Notes under the pieces: generated by a model
The model's input: the letters and a program-made list of their open reading frames with translations, nothing else
Told to the model about the DNA's origin: nothing
The model's database searches: none
NCBI RefSeq assembly: GCF_021654795.1
Contig: NZ_AP025344.1
Span: 434,001-498,000 of the forward strand
Reading direction: 5' to 3'
From: Paenibacillus dendritiformis
Lineage (GTDB): Bacteria > Bacillota > Bacilli > Paenibacillales > Paenibacillaceae
Length of the DNA: 64,000 bases
Translations under genes and position numbers: made by a program
In this document: in pieces, positions 1 to 8,373 of the stretch
Layout: each line of letters opens with the position of its first letter
How positions within the stretch are numbered: the first letter of the stretch is position 1

Positions 1-29
1 CGCAGGGAGAAACGTTCGTTCTTTTTCAT
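1..29 (-). CDS. 5' end of next gene in ABC operon (partial)
   Basis: Only the first nine codons lie in the window (MKKNERFSL, entering at base 29 and running off the left edge). The ATG overlaps the stop codon of the upstream ATPase gene in an ATGA arrangement and is preceded by AAGGAGG, so translational coupling is likely. Its place after an ABC ATPase suggests a permease subunit, but that is inference from position only. Confidence 0.55.
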
Positions 30-1009
30 ACTGCAATGTCCTCCTTCATGTTCATGCCATGGATATGCTGCGGGGAGACGTATACGGTGACAGGGGTTCC
101 GACAGGCAGCCGTTCGTGATGATAGGCCGTCCACACGCCGTGGGCTTCCACTTCAATCTGAAGCTCGTACCGTTCTCCCATATAGCCGGTGTGAATCACT
201 CTGCCCTTCCAGGAGCGATCGTGCGCGGTCCCCGTCCAGCGGATATGCTCCGGACGGAACATCTCCAGCTCTCCGTCAATCCAGTTCGAACGGCCGACGA
301 AGCGGGCGACGAACGGATTGGCGGGAGCGCGGTAAATATGCTCAGGCGCGGCCGCCTGCAGGATCTTCCCGCCCTGCATGACGATAATCCGCTCGGACAT
401 CGACATCGCCTCGGACTGGTCATGCGTCACATACAGGGCGGTCATGCCGAGAGCGCGGACCAGAGCCATCAGCTCCGCCTTCATCTCTTCCCGCAGCACG
501 GCGTCGAGCGCGCTGAGCGGCTCGTCGAACAGAATGAGCTGCGGCTCGGTCACGATCGCGCGGGCAAAGGCGACCCGCTGCTGCTGCCCGCCGGACAACT
601 GGGACGGGCGACGCTGCTCGAAGCCGGCGAGGCGGACCGAGCGAATCGCCTCCTGCACCTTTTCCTTCAAGCCGGCGGCGCGTCCGGCCGCCCGCAGCCC
701 GAAGGCGACATTTTCGAATACGGTCATATGCGGCCACAGGGCGAAATCTTGAAACACCATGCCGAGCCCCCGCTTGTGAACCGGCTTGTGAATCCGCTTC
801 GCTGCCGAGAAGATCGTCTCCTCCCCGAAGCGGATCTCCCCGCTGTCCGGGGTCTCGAGGCCGGCGATCAGGCGGAGCAGCGTCGTCTTGCCGCAGCCGG
901 ACGGGCCGAGGAGCGTCGTGAACTCGCCGGACCGGATCGTGAGCGATACGTTCCGGAGGGCCGGCGCGTTGCCGAATGATTTGGTCAAGCTCTCGATATG
1001 AACATCCAT
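26..1009 (-). CDS. ABC transporter ATP-binding protein (Fbp/Pot/PhnT type)
   Basis: This is the cytoplasmic ATPase of an uptake ABC transporter, 327 residues. Walker A (GPSGCGKTT, residues 35-43), signature LSGGQQQR (138-145) and Walker B LILFDE (158-163) are intact. The C-terminal 80 residues have the TOBE-like pattern (FRPEHI...) of ferric-iron, polyamine and phosphonate importers; the substrate cannot be assigned. The start at 1009 is chosen because AAGGAGG lies 9 bases upstream; an in-frame ATG at 1072 would add 21 residues but has a poorer site. The gene overlaps the next gene on its 3' side and is divergent from a LysR regulator, which may control it. Confidence 0.88.
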   Translation of the reverse strand: MDVHIESLTKSFGNAPALRNVSLTIRSGEFTTLLGPSGCGKTTLLRLIAGLETPDSGEIRFGEETIFSAAKRIHKPVHKRGLGMVFQDFALWPHMTVFENVAFGLRAAGRAAGLKEKVQEAIRSVRLAGFEQRRPSQLSGGQQQRVAFARAIVTEPQLILFDEPLSALDAVLREEMKAELMALVRALGMTALYVTHDQSEAMSMSERIIVMQGGKILQAAAPEHIYRAPANPFVARFVGRSNWIDGELEMFRPEHIRWTGTAHDRSWKGRVIHTGYMGERYELQIEVEAHGVWTAYHHERLPVGTPVTVYVSPQHIHGMNMKEDIAV

Positions 1010-1115
1010 GAGATGGTGCCTCCTTGCGTTCTCTTGCCTTCGATTAGCCACATTGTACGGGCGGAAGTTCATGCTAATGTTTTCGTGATGTAAAGGTATG
1101 GTTAAAGTTTTTGTT

Positions 1116-1139
1116 AATCTCTATCGCTTTGTATAGATT
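1116..1139. promoter_or_regulatory. candidate LysR operator in divergent intergenic region
   Basis: An imperfect inverted repeat (AATCTCTAT then ATAGATT, with CTAT-N8-ATAG at its core) sits midway between the ABC ATPase start and the LysR gene start. LysR regulators commonly bind such dyads in the divergent promoter. No binding data; the assignment is inferred from position and symmetry. Confidence 0.35.
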
Positions 1140-1190
1140 TTCTCTATGATGGGGGCATGGCGTTGACTTGACTGAGGGAGGAGCGGTTCC

Positions 1191-2102
1191 GTGAACATAA
1201 TGAAGCTGCAGATCGTGGCCCTGCTGGCCAAATATCAAAAGATTACGGCGGTAGCCGATATATTGGGCGTCAAGCAGCCGACGGTCACGTTCCATCTGAA
1301 AAGCCTGGAGGACGAATTCGGGATGCCCCTGTTCGAGCCGCGGAGCGGAAAGCTGGTGCTGACGGAAGCGGGCGAGGCGTTGCATCATTATGCGCGCCGC
1401 ATCCATGCCTTGATGGAGGAGACCTATCATGTCATGGGAGAGTTCACGGAGGGCGGCCGGGGCACGGTGCGGATCGGCGCCAGCCATGTGCCGGGGGCGT
1501 ATTTGCTGCCGGATGTGCTCCACGCCTTCGCTACGCGGTACCCCGACGTTACGGTGCATCTCGAGATTCAGACGGCCCCGGCGATCGAGGAGCGGCTGCG
1601 CCAGCATGAGCTGGATATCGGCATTATCTCGTCGCAGCCGTTCGAGGCCGACGATTTTCATCAGCAGGTCTGGCTGGAGGACGAGCTGGTGCTCGTCGTG
1701 CCGCCCGGGCATCCGCTGGCGGGGGAAGAAGTGCCGACGGCTGAACGGATCGGACAGGAGCCGTTTATTTTCCACGATACCCAATCGGCGACGCGGCGTA
1801 TCATGCTCGAATGGGCGGACGCTCACCGGATCAAGCTGACCTCGCGGCTGCACATGAACTCGAACGAGGCGATTAAGCGGGCCGTTATCCACGGACAGGG
1901 CGTGACGCTGCTGTCGGAACGGGCCGTGAGCCAGGAGGCGGCGAACGGAACGCTGATCGCAATCCGCCTCCCGGAGGAGAGGCTGAAGCGGTTCATTTAC
2001 CGCTGTCATCACAAGGAACGGTGGATGTCTCCCCCGGTGAAGGCGATGTGGGACCTGCTGCAGCAATACGGGACGCTGGGCAAGCCGGAGAGGCAGGCGT
2101 AG
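1191..2102 (+). CDS. LysR-family transcriptional regulator
   Basis: A 303-residue protein of the usual LysR length. Residues 1-60 form the winged helix-turn-helix (ITAVADILGVKQPTVTFHLK, then LFEPRSGKLVLTEAG), followed by a periplasmic-binding-protein-like effector domain from about residue 90. It starts with GTG after GGGAGGAG at good spacing. It is divergent from the ABC ATPase gene and is probably its regulator. The effector is unknown. The intergenic region to the next gene (2103-2325) shows no clear feature. Confidence 0.9.
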   Translation: MNIMKLQIVALLAKYQKITAVADILGVKQPTVTFHLKSLEDEFGMPLFEPRSGKLVLTEAGEALHHYARRIHALMEETYHVMGEFTEGGRGTVRIGASHVPGAYLLPDVLHAFATRYPDVTVHLEIQTAPAIEERLRQHELDIGIISSQPFEADDFHQQVWLEDELVLVVPPGHPLAGEEVPTAERIGQEPFIFHDTQSATRRIMLEWADAHRIKLTSRLHMNSNEAIKRAVIHGQGVTLLSERAVSQEAANGTLIAIRLPEERLKRFIYRCHHKERWMSPPVKAMWDLLQQYGTLGKPERQA

Positions 2103-2325
2103 CGGGCAGACGCAATGTGCAAGACCGCAAGCGAATGAGGGCGGAGGAGCGAAGGGGATAGCGGCTGTAAGAGGGTGAACGGGGCATGAGACAGCGACTA
2201 GGGATTTCCGTCATAAGTTATTCATGCTGCGGGTAATCAGAAAGGCTGGGAGAAATAGATTGTGCGGAGATTTTGCAATAGAATGAACAAAGGCTTGTAC
2301 CGTTCGAGGAAAACGAGGTGAAGGC

Positions 2326-2976
2326 ATGGGGAAATGGGTCACCGCAGCCATCTATATGCTGGCTATGGCCGGGGTCTGGTTCGGCCGGGAGGAGATTCTT
2401 CATTGGATAGAGAGCTTGAAGTCCTCCCGCGATGCGGCCACCGCCGCGCAAATGTTCATCCTGGCGGCGCTCGCTTCCCTCTTTCCCGTCATCCCGTTCG
2501 GGGTCGTCGGGGGCGTACTGGGAGCCGCGTATGGATTATGGCTGGGCGGGTTGATGAATACAGCCGCTTCCACGCTGGGGGCGGCCGTCATGTTCCTGGC
2601 GATCCGGCACGGATGGCAGGAGCAGGGCAGACGATACCTGGAGCGGGTCGCCCTGCTGCACAAGCTGAACGCCGCGATGGAACGTCATCCGGTTACATCG
2701 ATCTTCATCGCCCGAACGATTCCGGTGCTTCCCGCTATCGCGATCAATGTGTATGCGGCGCTCGTGTCGGTGCCGTTCGTTTCTTTTGTGCTCGCTACGG
2801 CGGCAGGCAAGCTCCCGGTGATGCTAGTCTTTGCCTTCATCGGGGAGCAGCTGCTGGAGGACGGCCTGAAGATTCCGGCCGTGCTGGTTCTCTATGCGGC
2901 GCTGACGGGCGGCTTCTATGCGGTATACCGTTATCGATCGGGCCGGCGCTGGAAGGAGCATGCGGAACGCGGCTGA
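2326..2976 (+). CDS. VTT-domain membrane protein (TVP38/TMEM64 family)
   Basis: A 216-residue polytopic membrane protein. After one N-terminal membrane segment (residues 5-20) it has the VTT core: the glycine-rich FGVVGGVLGAAYGLWLGG region (about 65-85) and the RTIPVLPAIAINVYAAL segment (about 130-150), which together mark the TVP38/TMEM64 branch of the DedA superfamily. These proteins are implicated in membrane lipid scrambling or transport. GAGGTGAAGGC precedes the ATG. It converges with sodA over a shared terminator. Confidence 0.82.
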   Translation: MGKWVTAAIYMLAMAGVWFGREEILHWIESLKSSRDAATAAQMFILAALASLFPVIPFGVVGGVLGAAYGLWLGGLMNTAASTLGAAVMFLAIRHGWQEQGRRYLERVALLHKLNAAMERHPVTSIFIARTIPVLPAIAINVYAALVSVPFVSFVLATAAGKLPVMLVFAFIGEQLLEDGLKIPAVLVLYAALTGGFYAVYRYRSGRRWKEHAERG

Positions 2977-2990
2977 CGGGAGCATGCGAA

Positions 2991-3038
2991 AAGGGACCGT
3001 CTCCAAGTCTGGAAAGACCCGGGGAACAGTCCCTTTTT
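2991..3038. terminator. bidirectional intrinsic terminator between VTT gene and sodA
   Basis: AAGGGAC pairs with GTCCCTT around an inner partly paired loop. The hairpin is followed by TTTTTT on the plus strand and by TTTT on the minus strand, as expected between convergent genes. Confidence 0.75.
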
Positions 3039-3045
3039 TCATTCC

Positions 3046-3660
3046 TTATTTTGCAGCTTCTTCGTATTTCTTTTCAACCGCTGGCCAGTTGACGACGTTC
3101 CAGAACGCAGCGATGTAGTCTGGGCGCTTGTTCTGATATTTCAGGTAGTAGGCATGCTCCCATACGTCCAGGCCGAGAATCGGAGTCTTGCCTTCCATCA
3201 GCGGGCTGTCTTGGTTCGGCGTGCTGGATACGGACAGCTTGCCGTCTTTGTCGACTGCCAGCCAAGCCCAGCCGGAGCCGAAGCGAGTCGCAGCCGCTTT
3301 GGCGAAATCTTCCTTGAACTTGTCGAATCCGCCAAGCTCCTTGTCGATTGCTTCCGCCAGCTTGCCGGACGGTTGTCCGCCGCCGTTCGGTCCGATGGTC
3401 TCCCAGAACAGGGAGTGGTTCGCATGGCCGCCGCCGTTGTTGCGGACTGCCGTGCGGATGCTCTCGGGAACGCTGTTCAGATCGGAGATGAGGTCCTCTA
3501 CGGATTTGGACTGCAATTCAGGGGCAGATTCCAACGCCGCATTCAGGTTCGTCACATATGTGTTGTGGTGACGGTCATGGTGAATCATCATCGTCGTCTC
3601 GTCGATGTGAGGCTCCAATGCGTTGTTCGCGTACGGAAGAGCTGGTAATTGATGTGCCAT
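3046..3660 (-). CDS. sodA: manganese superoxide dismutase
   Basis: Converts superoxide to hydrogen peroxide and oxygen in the cytoplasm. The 204-residue protein has all four metal ligands: His27 (IHHD), His82 ([10 protein letters not shown]), Asp165 and His169 (DVWEHAYY). Gln150 in TPNQDSPLM is at the position of the Mn-type outer-sphere glutamine, so manganese is more likely than iron. The start has GGGAGGAATGAACG just upstream. A second, multidomain superoxide dismutase gene lies 14 kb away at 17134-18654. Confidence 0.95.
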   Translation of the reverse strand: MAHQLPALPYANNALEPHIDETTMMIHHDRHHNTYVTNLNAALESAPELQSKSVEDLISDLNSVPESIRTAVRNNGGGHANHSLFWETIGPNGGGQPSGKLAEAIDKELGGFDKFKEDFAKAAATRFGSGWAWLAVDKDGKLSVSSTPNQDSPLMEGKTPILGLDVWEHAYYLKYQNKRPDYIAAFWNVVNWPAVEKKYEEAAK

Positions 3661-3839
3661 CGTTCATTCCTCCCAAAAAATATGTAAGTGATGTATATAC
3701 TCATTTAACCATGAGTCGGGCTAATAAATCAACATAAATGTTTCAAAAGTCAGAGCTTTGTCATAGGGCCTGACTTTATATGATTACCCATTATAGAATG
3801 CTTTCAAACGTAGCGCCGCATTCGCAGGGTTCGTCACAA

Positions 3840-3859
3840 AATTGGCACAAGTGCCAATT
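3840..3859. promoter_or_regulatory. perfect 9-bp-arm palindrome upstream of sodA
   Basis: AATTGGCACAAGTGCCAATT has two perfect 9-bp arms around a 2-base centre. It lies 180 bases upstream of sodA and 253 bases before the GNAT start, in a gene-free stretch of about 450 bases. Its symmetry fits a dimeric repressor operator. I do not recognise the cognate regulator. Confidence 0.5.
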
Positions 3860-3885
3860 ATTTATACCTATGGACCCGAAAGTAA

Positions 3886-3913
3886 TGTAAACGCTTTATT
3901 TAAAACGCTTACA
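3886..3913. promoter_or_regulatory. two tandem cre-like sites
   Basis: TGTAAACGCTTTAT (3886-3899) and TTAAAACGCTTACA (3900-3913) abut each other. The second differs from a CcpA cre consensus at one position and the first at two, near one end. They lie in the divergent sodA/GNAT intergenic region, so carbon-catabolite control of one of the two genes is possible. Confidence 0.4.
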
Positions 3914-3981
3914 CGAGAAAAACCGTGTTTTTTCGGCGTTTTTACGCGAATCTGAATGATAAAGAAGGAATTTCGCGATTT

Positions 3982-4010
3982 TTGTCGTATTTGTAAATAC
4001 TATATATAAT
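3982..4010 (+). promoter_or_regulatory. sigma-A-type promoter for the GNAT gene
   Basis: TTGTCG (-35, 3982-3987), a 17-base spacer and TATAAT (-10, 4005-4010), about 100 bases upstream of the acetyltransferase start. Confidence 0.6.
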
Positions 4011-4112
4011 GGAATGAGAGCTTAATGGATGTCCGTTGGCGTAGACTGTTTGTTCACAGATAGAGAAGAGAACCGAATTTTACACCAAGCTCAGGATGAG
4101 GGAGAGTAAGAC

Positions 4113-4550
4113 ATGAACGTTCGATCCTTTCGTTTGGCGGATTATTTGCCGGCTACTCAGTTATTGAAGGAATCGCTGTCCGAGGAATGTTGCGAGAAGA
4201 CGCTGGATGCCTTCGCGCGCCAGTTGTCCTTGGACGGAGAGCTTGTGCTCATCGCGGAACAGGAGAACCCGGACGGGGAGACGATCATGGTCGGATTGGC
4301 TATCGGCACCATCGATCGCAACAACGGGTACTACTATCGTCTGGCCGTGCACCCGGAATTCCGCAACCAAGGCGTAGGCAAGGCGCTTGTCGCCGGAATG
4401 GAACAGAAATTCCAGCAGCGCAAGGTCCGCAACATTATGATTGCTGCGGATGAGCATACGGAATTCGTGCTGCCTTGGTTCGAGGCATTGGGATACGGGG
4501 CCCAGCATGTCTTGCGTTCATTGAAGCAGCTTCGGATTGTTACCGGCTAG
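4113..4550 (+). CDS. GNAT-family N-acetyltransferase
   Basis: A 145-residue single-domain protein. The acetyl-CoA binding motif A is clear: a beta strand YYYRLAVHP followed by EFRNQGVGKALV (about residues 82-97), matching R/Q-x-x-G-x-G/A. The C-terminal FEALGYG segment is also typical. The acceptor substrate cannot be predicted. Single transcription unit with its own promoter and terminator. Confidence 0.85.
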   Translation: MNVRSFRLADYLPATQLLKESLSEECCEKTLDAFARQLSLDGELVLIAEQENPDGETIMVGLAIGTIDRNNGYYYRLAVHPEFRNQGVGKALVAGMEQKFQQRKVRNIMIAADEHTEFVLPWFEALGYGAQHVLRSLKQLRIVTG

Positions 4551-4587
4551 CTGTCTCTGAATTGAACATTTGTCGCCGAATGGGAAG

Positions 4588-4631
4588 GCATATCTTTACA
4601 ACCGTTGCAATCGGGGTGAAGATATGCTTTT
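4588..4631 (+). terminator. intrinsic terminator after GNAT gene
   Basis: GCATATCTT pairs perfectly with AAGATATGC across a 22-base loop and is followed by TTTT. Confidence 0.6.
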
Positions 4632-4678
4632 CTATTAATAATAAGTGAAGAGAAATGAAGTAAAGCCGAGGAAAACGC

Positions 4679-5230
4679 ATGGAACGTTATGAGAAAGCCC
4701 TTGTGAAAAGTTTCAAACACGATGGCCATTTGCACCGGATGTGGCTGGAGAACTGGATCGTGCCCTCCTCGCTCGTGCATCCCGAGCATGCCGCTGAAGG
4801 AATGTTCGTGCTGATTAACAGCCAGACTCCGATCAGGGAAGCGGACGGGAAGCAATGGAACAGCAAAATTCCCGCCGTTACGTTCCTCATTCCGAAGCAG
4901 TGGTTCAATGTGGTGGCGCTAATCGAGGATCATGGCATACGCTACTACTGCAATATTGCCTCGCCGCCGTACCGTACGGACAACATTTTCACCTATATCG
5001 ATTACGATCTGGACGTCATTCAGATGCCTGGCGGCCAGGTGAATGTGGTGGATCAGGACGAGTACGAGCAGAACCGGCATGTATACCATTATCCTGATCT
5101 GGTGGAGCGCAAGATTACCGCCGGCCTCGACGCGGTGTTGGAACGGATTGGGCATCGCCGGCCTCCGTTCTGGGACGATGAGGTGCGCCGGTATTACGAC
5201 GACTGGAAGCAGTCGGTCCAGCCGGAATGA
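4679..5230 (+). CDS. nucleoside tri/diphosphatase, DUF402 (Ntdp/YgaC type)
   Basis: A 183-residue protein with the DUF402 pattern: RMWLENWIV near the N-terminus, the aromatic core KQWFNVVALIEDHGIRYYCN (about 79-98), then YIDYDLDVIQMPGG (about 110-123) and DQDEYEQN. This matches the family typified by B. subtilis YgaC and staphylococcal Ntdp, which hydrolyse nucleoside tri- and diphosphates. Assignment is by recalled family resemblance. The gene to its 3' side starts 188 bases later; no obvious feature lies between. Confidence 0.75.
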   Translation: MERYEKALVKSFKHDGHLHRMWLENWIVPSSLVHPEHAAEGMFVLINSQTPIREADGKQWNSKIPAVTFLIPKQWFNVVALIEDHGIRYYCNIASPPYRTDNIFTYIDYDLDVIQMPGGQVNVVDQDEYEQNRHVYHYPDLVERKITAGLDAVLERIGHRRPPFWDDEVRRYYDDWKQSVQPE

Positions 5231-5418
5231 GAGCCTTCCGGTGCGGGCCGGAGGCCGGGGAGCAAGGAATGTCGGGGGATCAATGGAAAAGCAGGGAAGT
5301 CAGACCGTAACAGGAGCGGCGCCTGCTCTGGGGAATCCGATACCCGGAGCTAGGGGGCCGTTCTGCATTTAGAGCGCGGCGATCCGCAGGAGCGACATCA
5401 AAGAAGGAGGTGAACGGG

Positions 5419-7152
5419 ATGGCGGAACAGAAGCACATGACACGATGGACCCCATACGGAACCAATCAAGCGGCCGGGGCCGAGGCGAGCCGGGAAGCGG
5501 AACGGTGGCAGCGGCTCAAGCAGGAGATTATTGACGCGGCGCCTTCCCTGGGCATCGACCAGGTCGGCTTCACGACGGCAGACCCGTTCACCGAATTGAA
5601 GGCGCGCCTGCAGCATTCCATCGATCAAGGGTATGCGTCCGGGTTCGAGGAGCCGGACCTGGACAAGCGGACGCAGCCTGCGCTGCTGCTGGACGGGGCG
5701 CGTTCCATTATCGCGATTGCGGTTGCTTATCCGTCCAAGCTGGAGGGCGGTCCGAAGTCGGAGCCGGGCGCGTACCGCGGAATGTTCGCCCGGACCGCCT
5801 GGGGATTGGACTACCACCAGGTGCTGAGGGACCGGCTGCAGCGGCTGGAGCAGTTCCTGCGCGAGCGGGTGCCGGAGGTACGGGTGAAGAGCATGGTAGA
5901 CACGGGCGAGCTGTGCGACCGGGCGGTCGCCGAGCGATCCGGCATCGGCTTCAGCGGCAAGAACTGCTCGATTATTTCTCCGAAGTGGGGATCGTGGATC
6001 TACTTGGGGGAAATGATTACGAATCTGCCGCTGCCGCCGGATCACCCGCTGACCGAGGATTGCGGGGAATGCACGCGCTGCCTCGATGCCTGTCCGACGG
6101 GAGCCTTCGCCGGTCCCGGGCAGCTCAATGCGCAGCGCTGCATCTCGTTCCAGACGCAGTCGAAGGAGATGCTTCCGCATGAGATGATGGTCAAGATAGG
6201 CAATCGGCTGTATGGCTGCGATACTTGCCAGATCGTATGCCCGAAGAACCGCGGGCTGAATTGGACCCATCATGCCGAGATGCAGCCCGATCCGGAGCAG
6301 GCGAAGCCGCTGCTCGTGCCGCTGCTGTCGCTGTCGAACCGGGAATTCAAGTCCCAGTTCGGCAGCAGCGCGGCGGCGTGGCGCGGGAAGAAGCCGATCC
6401 AGCGCAACGCGATCGCGGCGCTCGGCAATTTCCGCGACCGCCAGGCCGTCCCGGCCCTGGAAGGACTGCTGCGCACGGATGAGCGGCCGGATATCCGCGC
6501 CGCCGCGGCCTGGGCGCTCGGCCAGATCGGGGGGCCGGACGCCAAGCGCATATTAGAAGCGGCGCTAAGCCGCGAGGAGGAACCGAAGGTGAAGGAAGCT
6601 GTGATGCAAGCGCGGGAGCGCGCCGAAGCTCAGCAAGAGCCGTTGTATGTGCAGGAGATGGAGAGCCCGCTCGGTCCGCTGACGTTGGCTGCGACCGCGA
6701 CCGGATTGTTCGCGATCGAGTTCGGAGACGCGTTGTCGGCGGCGGAAGGGCTCCAGCGGCGGGCGGCCCGCAGCTACGGCCGCGTCGCGCTGCAGCGCCA
6801 TCCGGAGCGGCTGCAGGAGGCCAAGCGGCAGCTGGAGGAGTATTTTGCGGGAACGCGCCGCGAGTTCGATCTGACGCTCGATATCCAAGGGACGCCGTTC
6901 CAGCGGCGGGTATGGCAAGCATTGACCGGCATCCCTTACGGGGAGACCCGGTCCTACAAGCAGATCGCGGAAGCGATCGGCAATCCGGGGGCGGTGCGGG
7001 CTGTCGGGGGAGCGAATAATCGCAATCCGCTCTCCATTATCGTGCCCTGCCACCGCGTCATCGGAGCCGACGGCAAGCTGGTCGGTTATGGCGGCGGCAT
7101 GGACAAGAAAATCACCCTGCTCCGTCTCGAGGGCAATCCTTGCGGGCAATGA
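5419..7152 (+). CDS. queG: fused epoxyqueuosine reductase (QueG) and O6-methylguanine-DNA methyltransferase (Ogt)
   Basis: A 577-residue fusion. Residues 1 to about 395 are QueG, the cobalamin- and Fe-S-dependent enzyme that reduces epoxyqueuosine to queuosine in tRNA. It has two 4Fe-4S cysteine sets (CGECTRCLDACPTGAF and YGCDTCQIVCPKN) and the usual C-terminal HEAT-like helices (QRNAIAALGNF, IRAAAAWALGQIG). Residues from about 410 to the end are a complete alkyltransferase domain with IPYGETRSYKQIA, the PCHR active-site cysteine motif and the GYGGG loop. Each half usually occurs as a separate protein in Bacillus. The start at 5419 has AAGGAGG 8 bases upstream; an in-frame GTG at 5410 lies inside that site and is rejected. 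Confidence 0.88.
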   Translation: MAEQKHMTRWTPYGTNQAAGAEASREAERWQRLKQEIIDAAPSLGIDQVGFTTADPFTELKARLQHSIDQGYASGFEEPDLDKRTQPALLLDGARSIIAIAVAYPSKLEGGPKSEPGAYRGMFARTAWGLDYHQVLRDRLQRLEQFLRERVPEVRVKSMVDTGELCDRAVAERSGIGFSGKNCSIISPKWGSWIYLGEMITNLPLPPDHPLTEDCGECTRCLDACPTGAFAGPGQLNAQRCISFQTQSKEMLPHEMMVKIGNRLYGCDTCQIVCPKNRGLNWTHHAEMQPDPEQAKPLLVPLLSLSNREFKSQFGSSAAAWRGKKPIQRNAIAALGNFRDRQAVPALEGLLRTDERPDIRAAAAWALGQIGGPDAKRILEAALSREEEPKVKEAVMQARERAEAQQEPLYVQEMESPLGPLTLAATATGLFAIEFGDALSAAEGLQRRAARSYGRVALQRHPERLQEAKRQLEEYFAGTRREFDLTLDIQGTPFQRRVWQALTGIPYGETRSYKQIAEAIGNPGAVRAVGGANNRNPLSIIVPCHRVIGADGKLVGYGGGMDKKITLLRLEGNPCGQ

Positions 7153-7186
7153 GCCGCAGGACGAATCCAGGACAGATTCCATTCGT

Positions 7187-7215
7187 TTGTCATATTGGAA
7201 GGGACATGCTATCAT
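7187..7215 (+). promoter_or_regulatory. sigma-A-type promoter for yneF-folE
   Basis: TTGTCA (7187-7192), 17-base spacer, TATCAT (7210-7215). A hairpin-capable repeat (TTCAAAA...TTTTGAA, 7272-7310) lies between this promoter and yneF. Confidence 0.5.
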
Positions 7216-7353
7216 AATGGCGGACGAGTTCCGCGAAGCCATGCCTTCTCACGGATAGATCGAAGTGAGTGTTCAAAAGCCGGGATTCCTCGAAAAGACG
7301 GCGTTTTGAATAACCTCATCTAACTAATTTTTTGTTGGGGTGACCATAAGCAG

Positions 7354-7560
7354 ATGATTTGGGTTGTAGGGATTATCGCACTCATCGTGGGTGTCATTAT
7401 CGGCTTTGCCGGCGGGGTGTTCTACCTGCGCAAGCAGATGGAGAAGATGCAATCGGATCCGCAAATGCTGCAAAAAATGGCCAAACAAATGGGCTATAAT
7501 TTGAATGCCAAGCAGATGCAGCAAGCTCAGAAAATGATGCAAAAAAACAAGAGAAAATGA
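7354..7560 (+). CDS. yneF: UPF0154 small membrane protein
   Basis: A 68-residue protein with one N-terminal membrane helix (about residues 3-24, GIIALIVGVIIGFAGGVFY) and a lysine/methionine/glutamine-rich cytoplasmic tail containing DPQMLQKMAKQMGYN, the hallmark of UPF0154 (YneF). Function unknown. It sits 53 bases upstream of folE and may be co-transcribed. GGGGTGA lies upstream of the ATG. Confidence 0.85.
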   Translation: MIWVVGIIALIVGVIIGFAGGVFYLRKQMEKMQSDPQMLQKMAKQMGYNLNAKQMQQAQKMMQKNKRK

Positions 7561-7613
7561 AATAACGGAACGGCCCGCGTCCATGGGCACGTTAGGCGGG
7601 AGGAGGCACAATT

Positions 7614-8207
7614 ATGGCTGGCTTGAAAGACTATGTCAATTCCAAAGTCGGTGAGAACCGCGAGAAGATCGAACATCACGTAAAAGAAATTTTAAGGCTG
7701 ATCGGCGAGGACGTCGATCGGGAAGGCCTGAAGGAGACGCCGGCGCGTGTCACCCGCATGTACGAAGAGATCTTCGGCGGGTATGAGGTCGACCCGCGCG
7801 ACGTGCTCGGGGTCACCTTCGACGAAGCCCATGAGGAGCTCGTCATCGTGAAGGACATTACGTACTACAGCTTGTGCGAGCATCATATGGCGCCTTTCTT
7901 CGGCAAGGTGCATATCGGCTATATTCCAAGCGGACAGGTTGCCGGCCTGAGCAAGCTGGCGCGGCTGGTCGAAGCGGTCACGCGCCGTCTGCAGGTGCAG
8001 GAACGGGTCACGTCGGAAATCGCGGATATTATGGAAGAAGCGTTGAAGCCGCACGGCGTGATGGTGGTCGTGGAGGGCGAGCATTTATGCATGTGTTCCC
8101 GCGGCGTCAAGAAGCCCGGCAGCAAGACGGTTACAATGTCGACGCGGGGCAGCTTCAAGGACGATGCGGCGCAGCGCGCGGAATTTTTGTCACTGATTAA
8201 GCAGTAA
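7614..8207 (+). CDS. folE: GTP cyclohydrolase I
   Basis: Catalyses the first step of tetrahydrofolate synthesis, GTP to 7,8-dihydroneopterin triphosphate. The 197-residue protein carries the zinc ligands Cys88, His91 (CEHHMAPF) and Cys159 (HLCMCSRG), plus the [20 protein letters not shown] helix and the C-terminal strand with TRG. The length is normal for the type IA enzyme. GGGAGGAGG is upstream of the start. A terminator follows. Confidence 0.96.
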   Translation: MAGLKDYVNSKVGENREKIEHHVKEILRLIGEDVDREGLKETPARVTRMYEEIFGGYEVDPRDVLGVTFDEAHEELVIVKDITYYSLCEHHMAPFFGKVHIGYIPSGQVAGLSKLARLVEAVTRRLQVQERVTSEIADIMEEALKPHGVMVVVEGEHLCMCSRGVKKPGSKTVTMSTRGSFKDDAAQRAEFLSLIKQ

Positions 8208-8240
8208 ATTGGTGCTTTAGGGTTTGAGCAGAACCAATGG

Positions 8241-8271
8241 AACCCGTTCCGGGCAAAGGGGCGGGTTTTTT
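8241..8271 (+). terminator. intrinsic terminator after folE
   Basis: AACCCG pairs with CGGGTT (inner CC/GG) and is followed by a run of Ts to 8271. Confidence 0.75.
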
Positions 8272-8373
8272 GCTTGGCTTGCCGGCAATGGGTTGAGAGA
8301 GGCGCGGCGTTGTGGGGATTGATGCGCGCTTGCGGCAGAGCGCAGCAAGGAAGAGGAGGACGAAGGAAATTCT

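Noticed and set aside
1074..2066. 330-codon minus-strand frame
   Set aside because: Antisense shadow of the LysR gene, whose plus-strand motifs are unambiguous.
3840..3859. Sigma-54 promoter (TTGGCAC start)
   Set aside because: The -12 TTGC element is missing at the required spacing; the sequence is instead a perfect palindrome.
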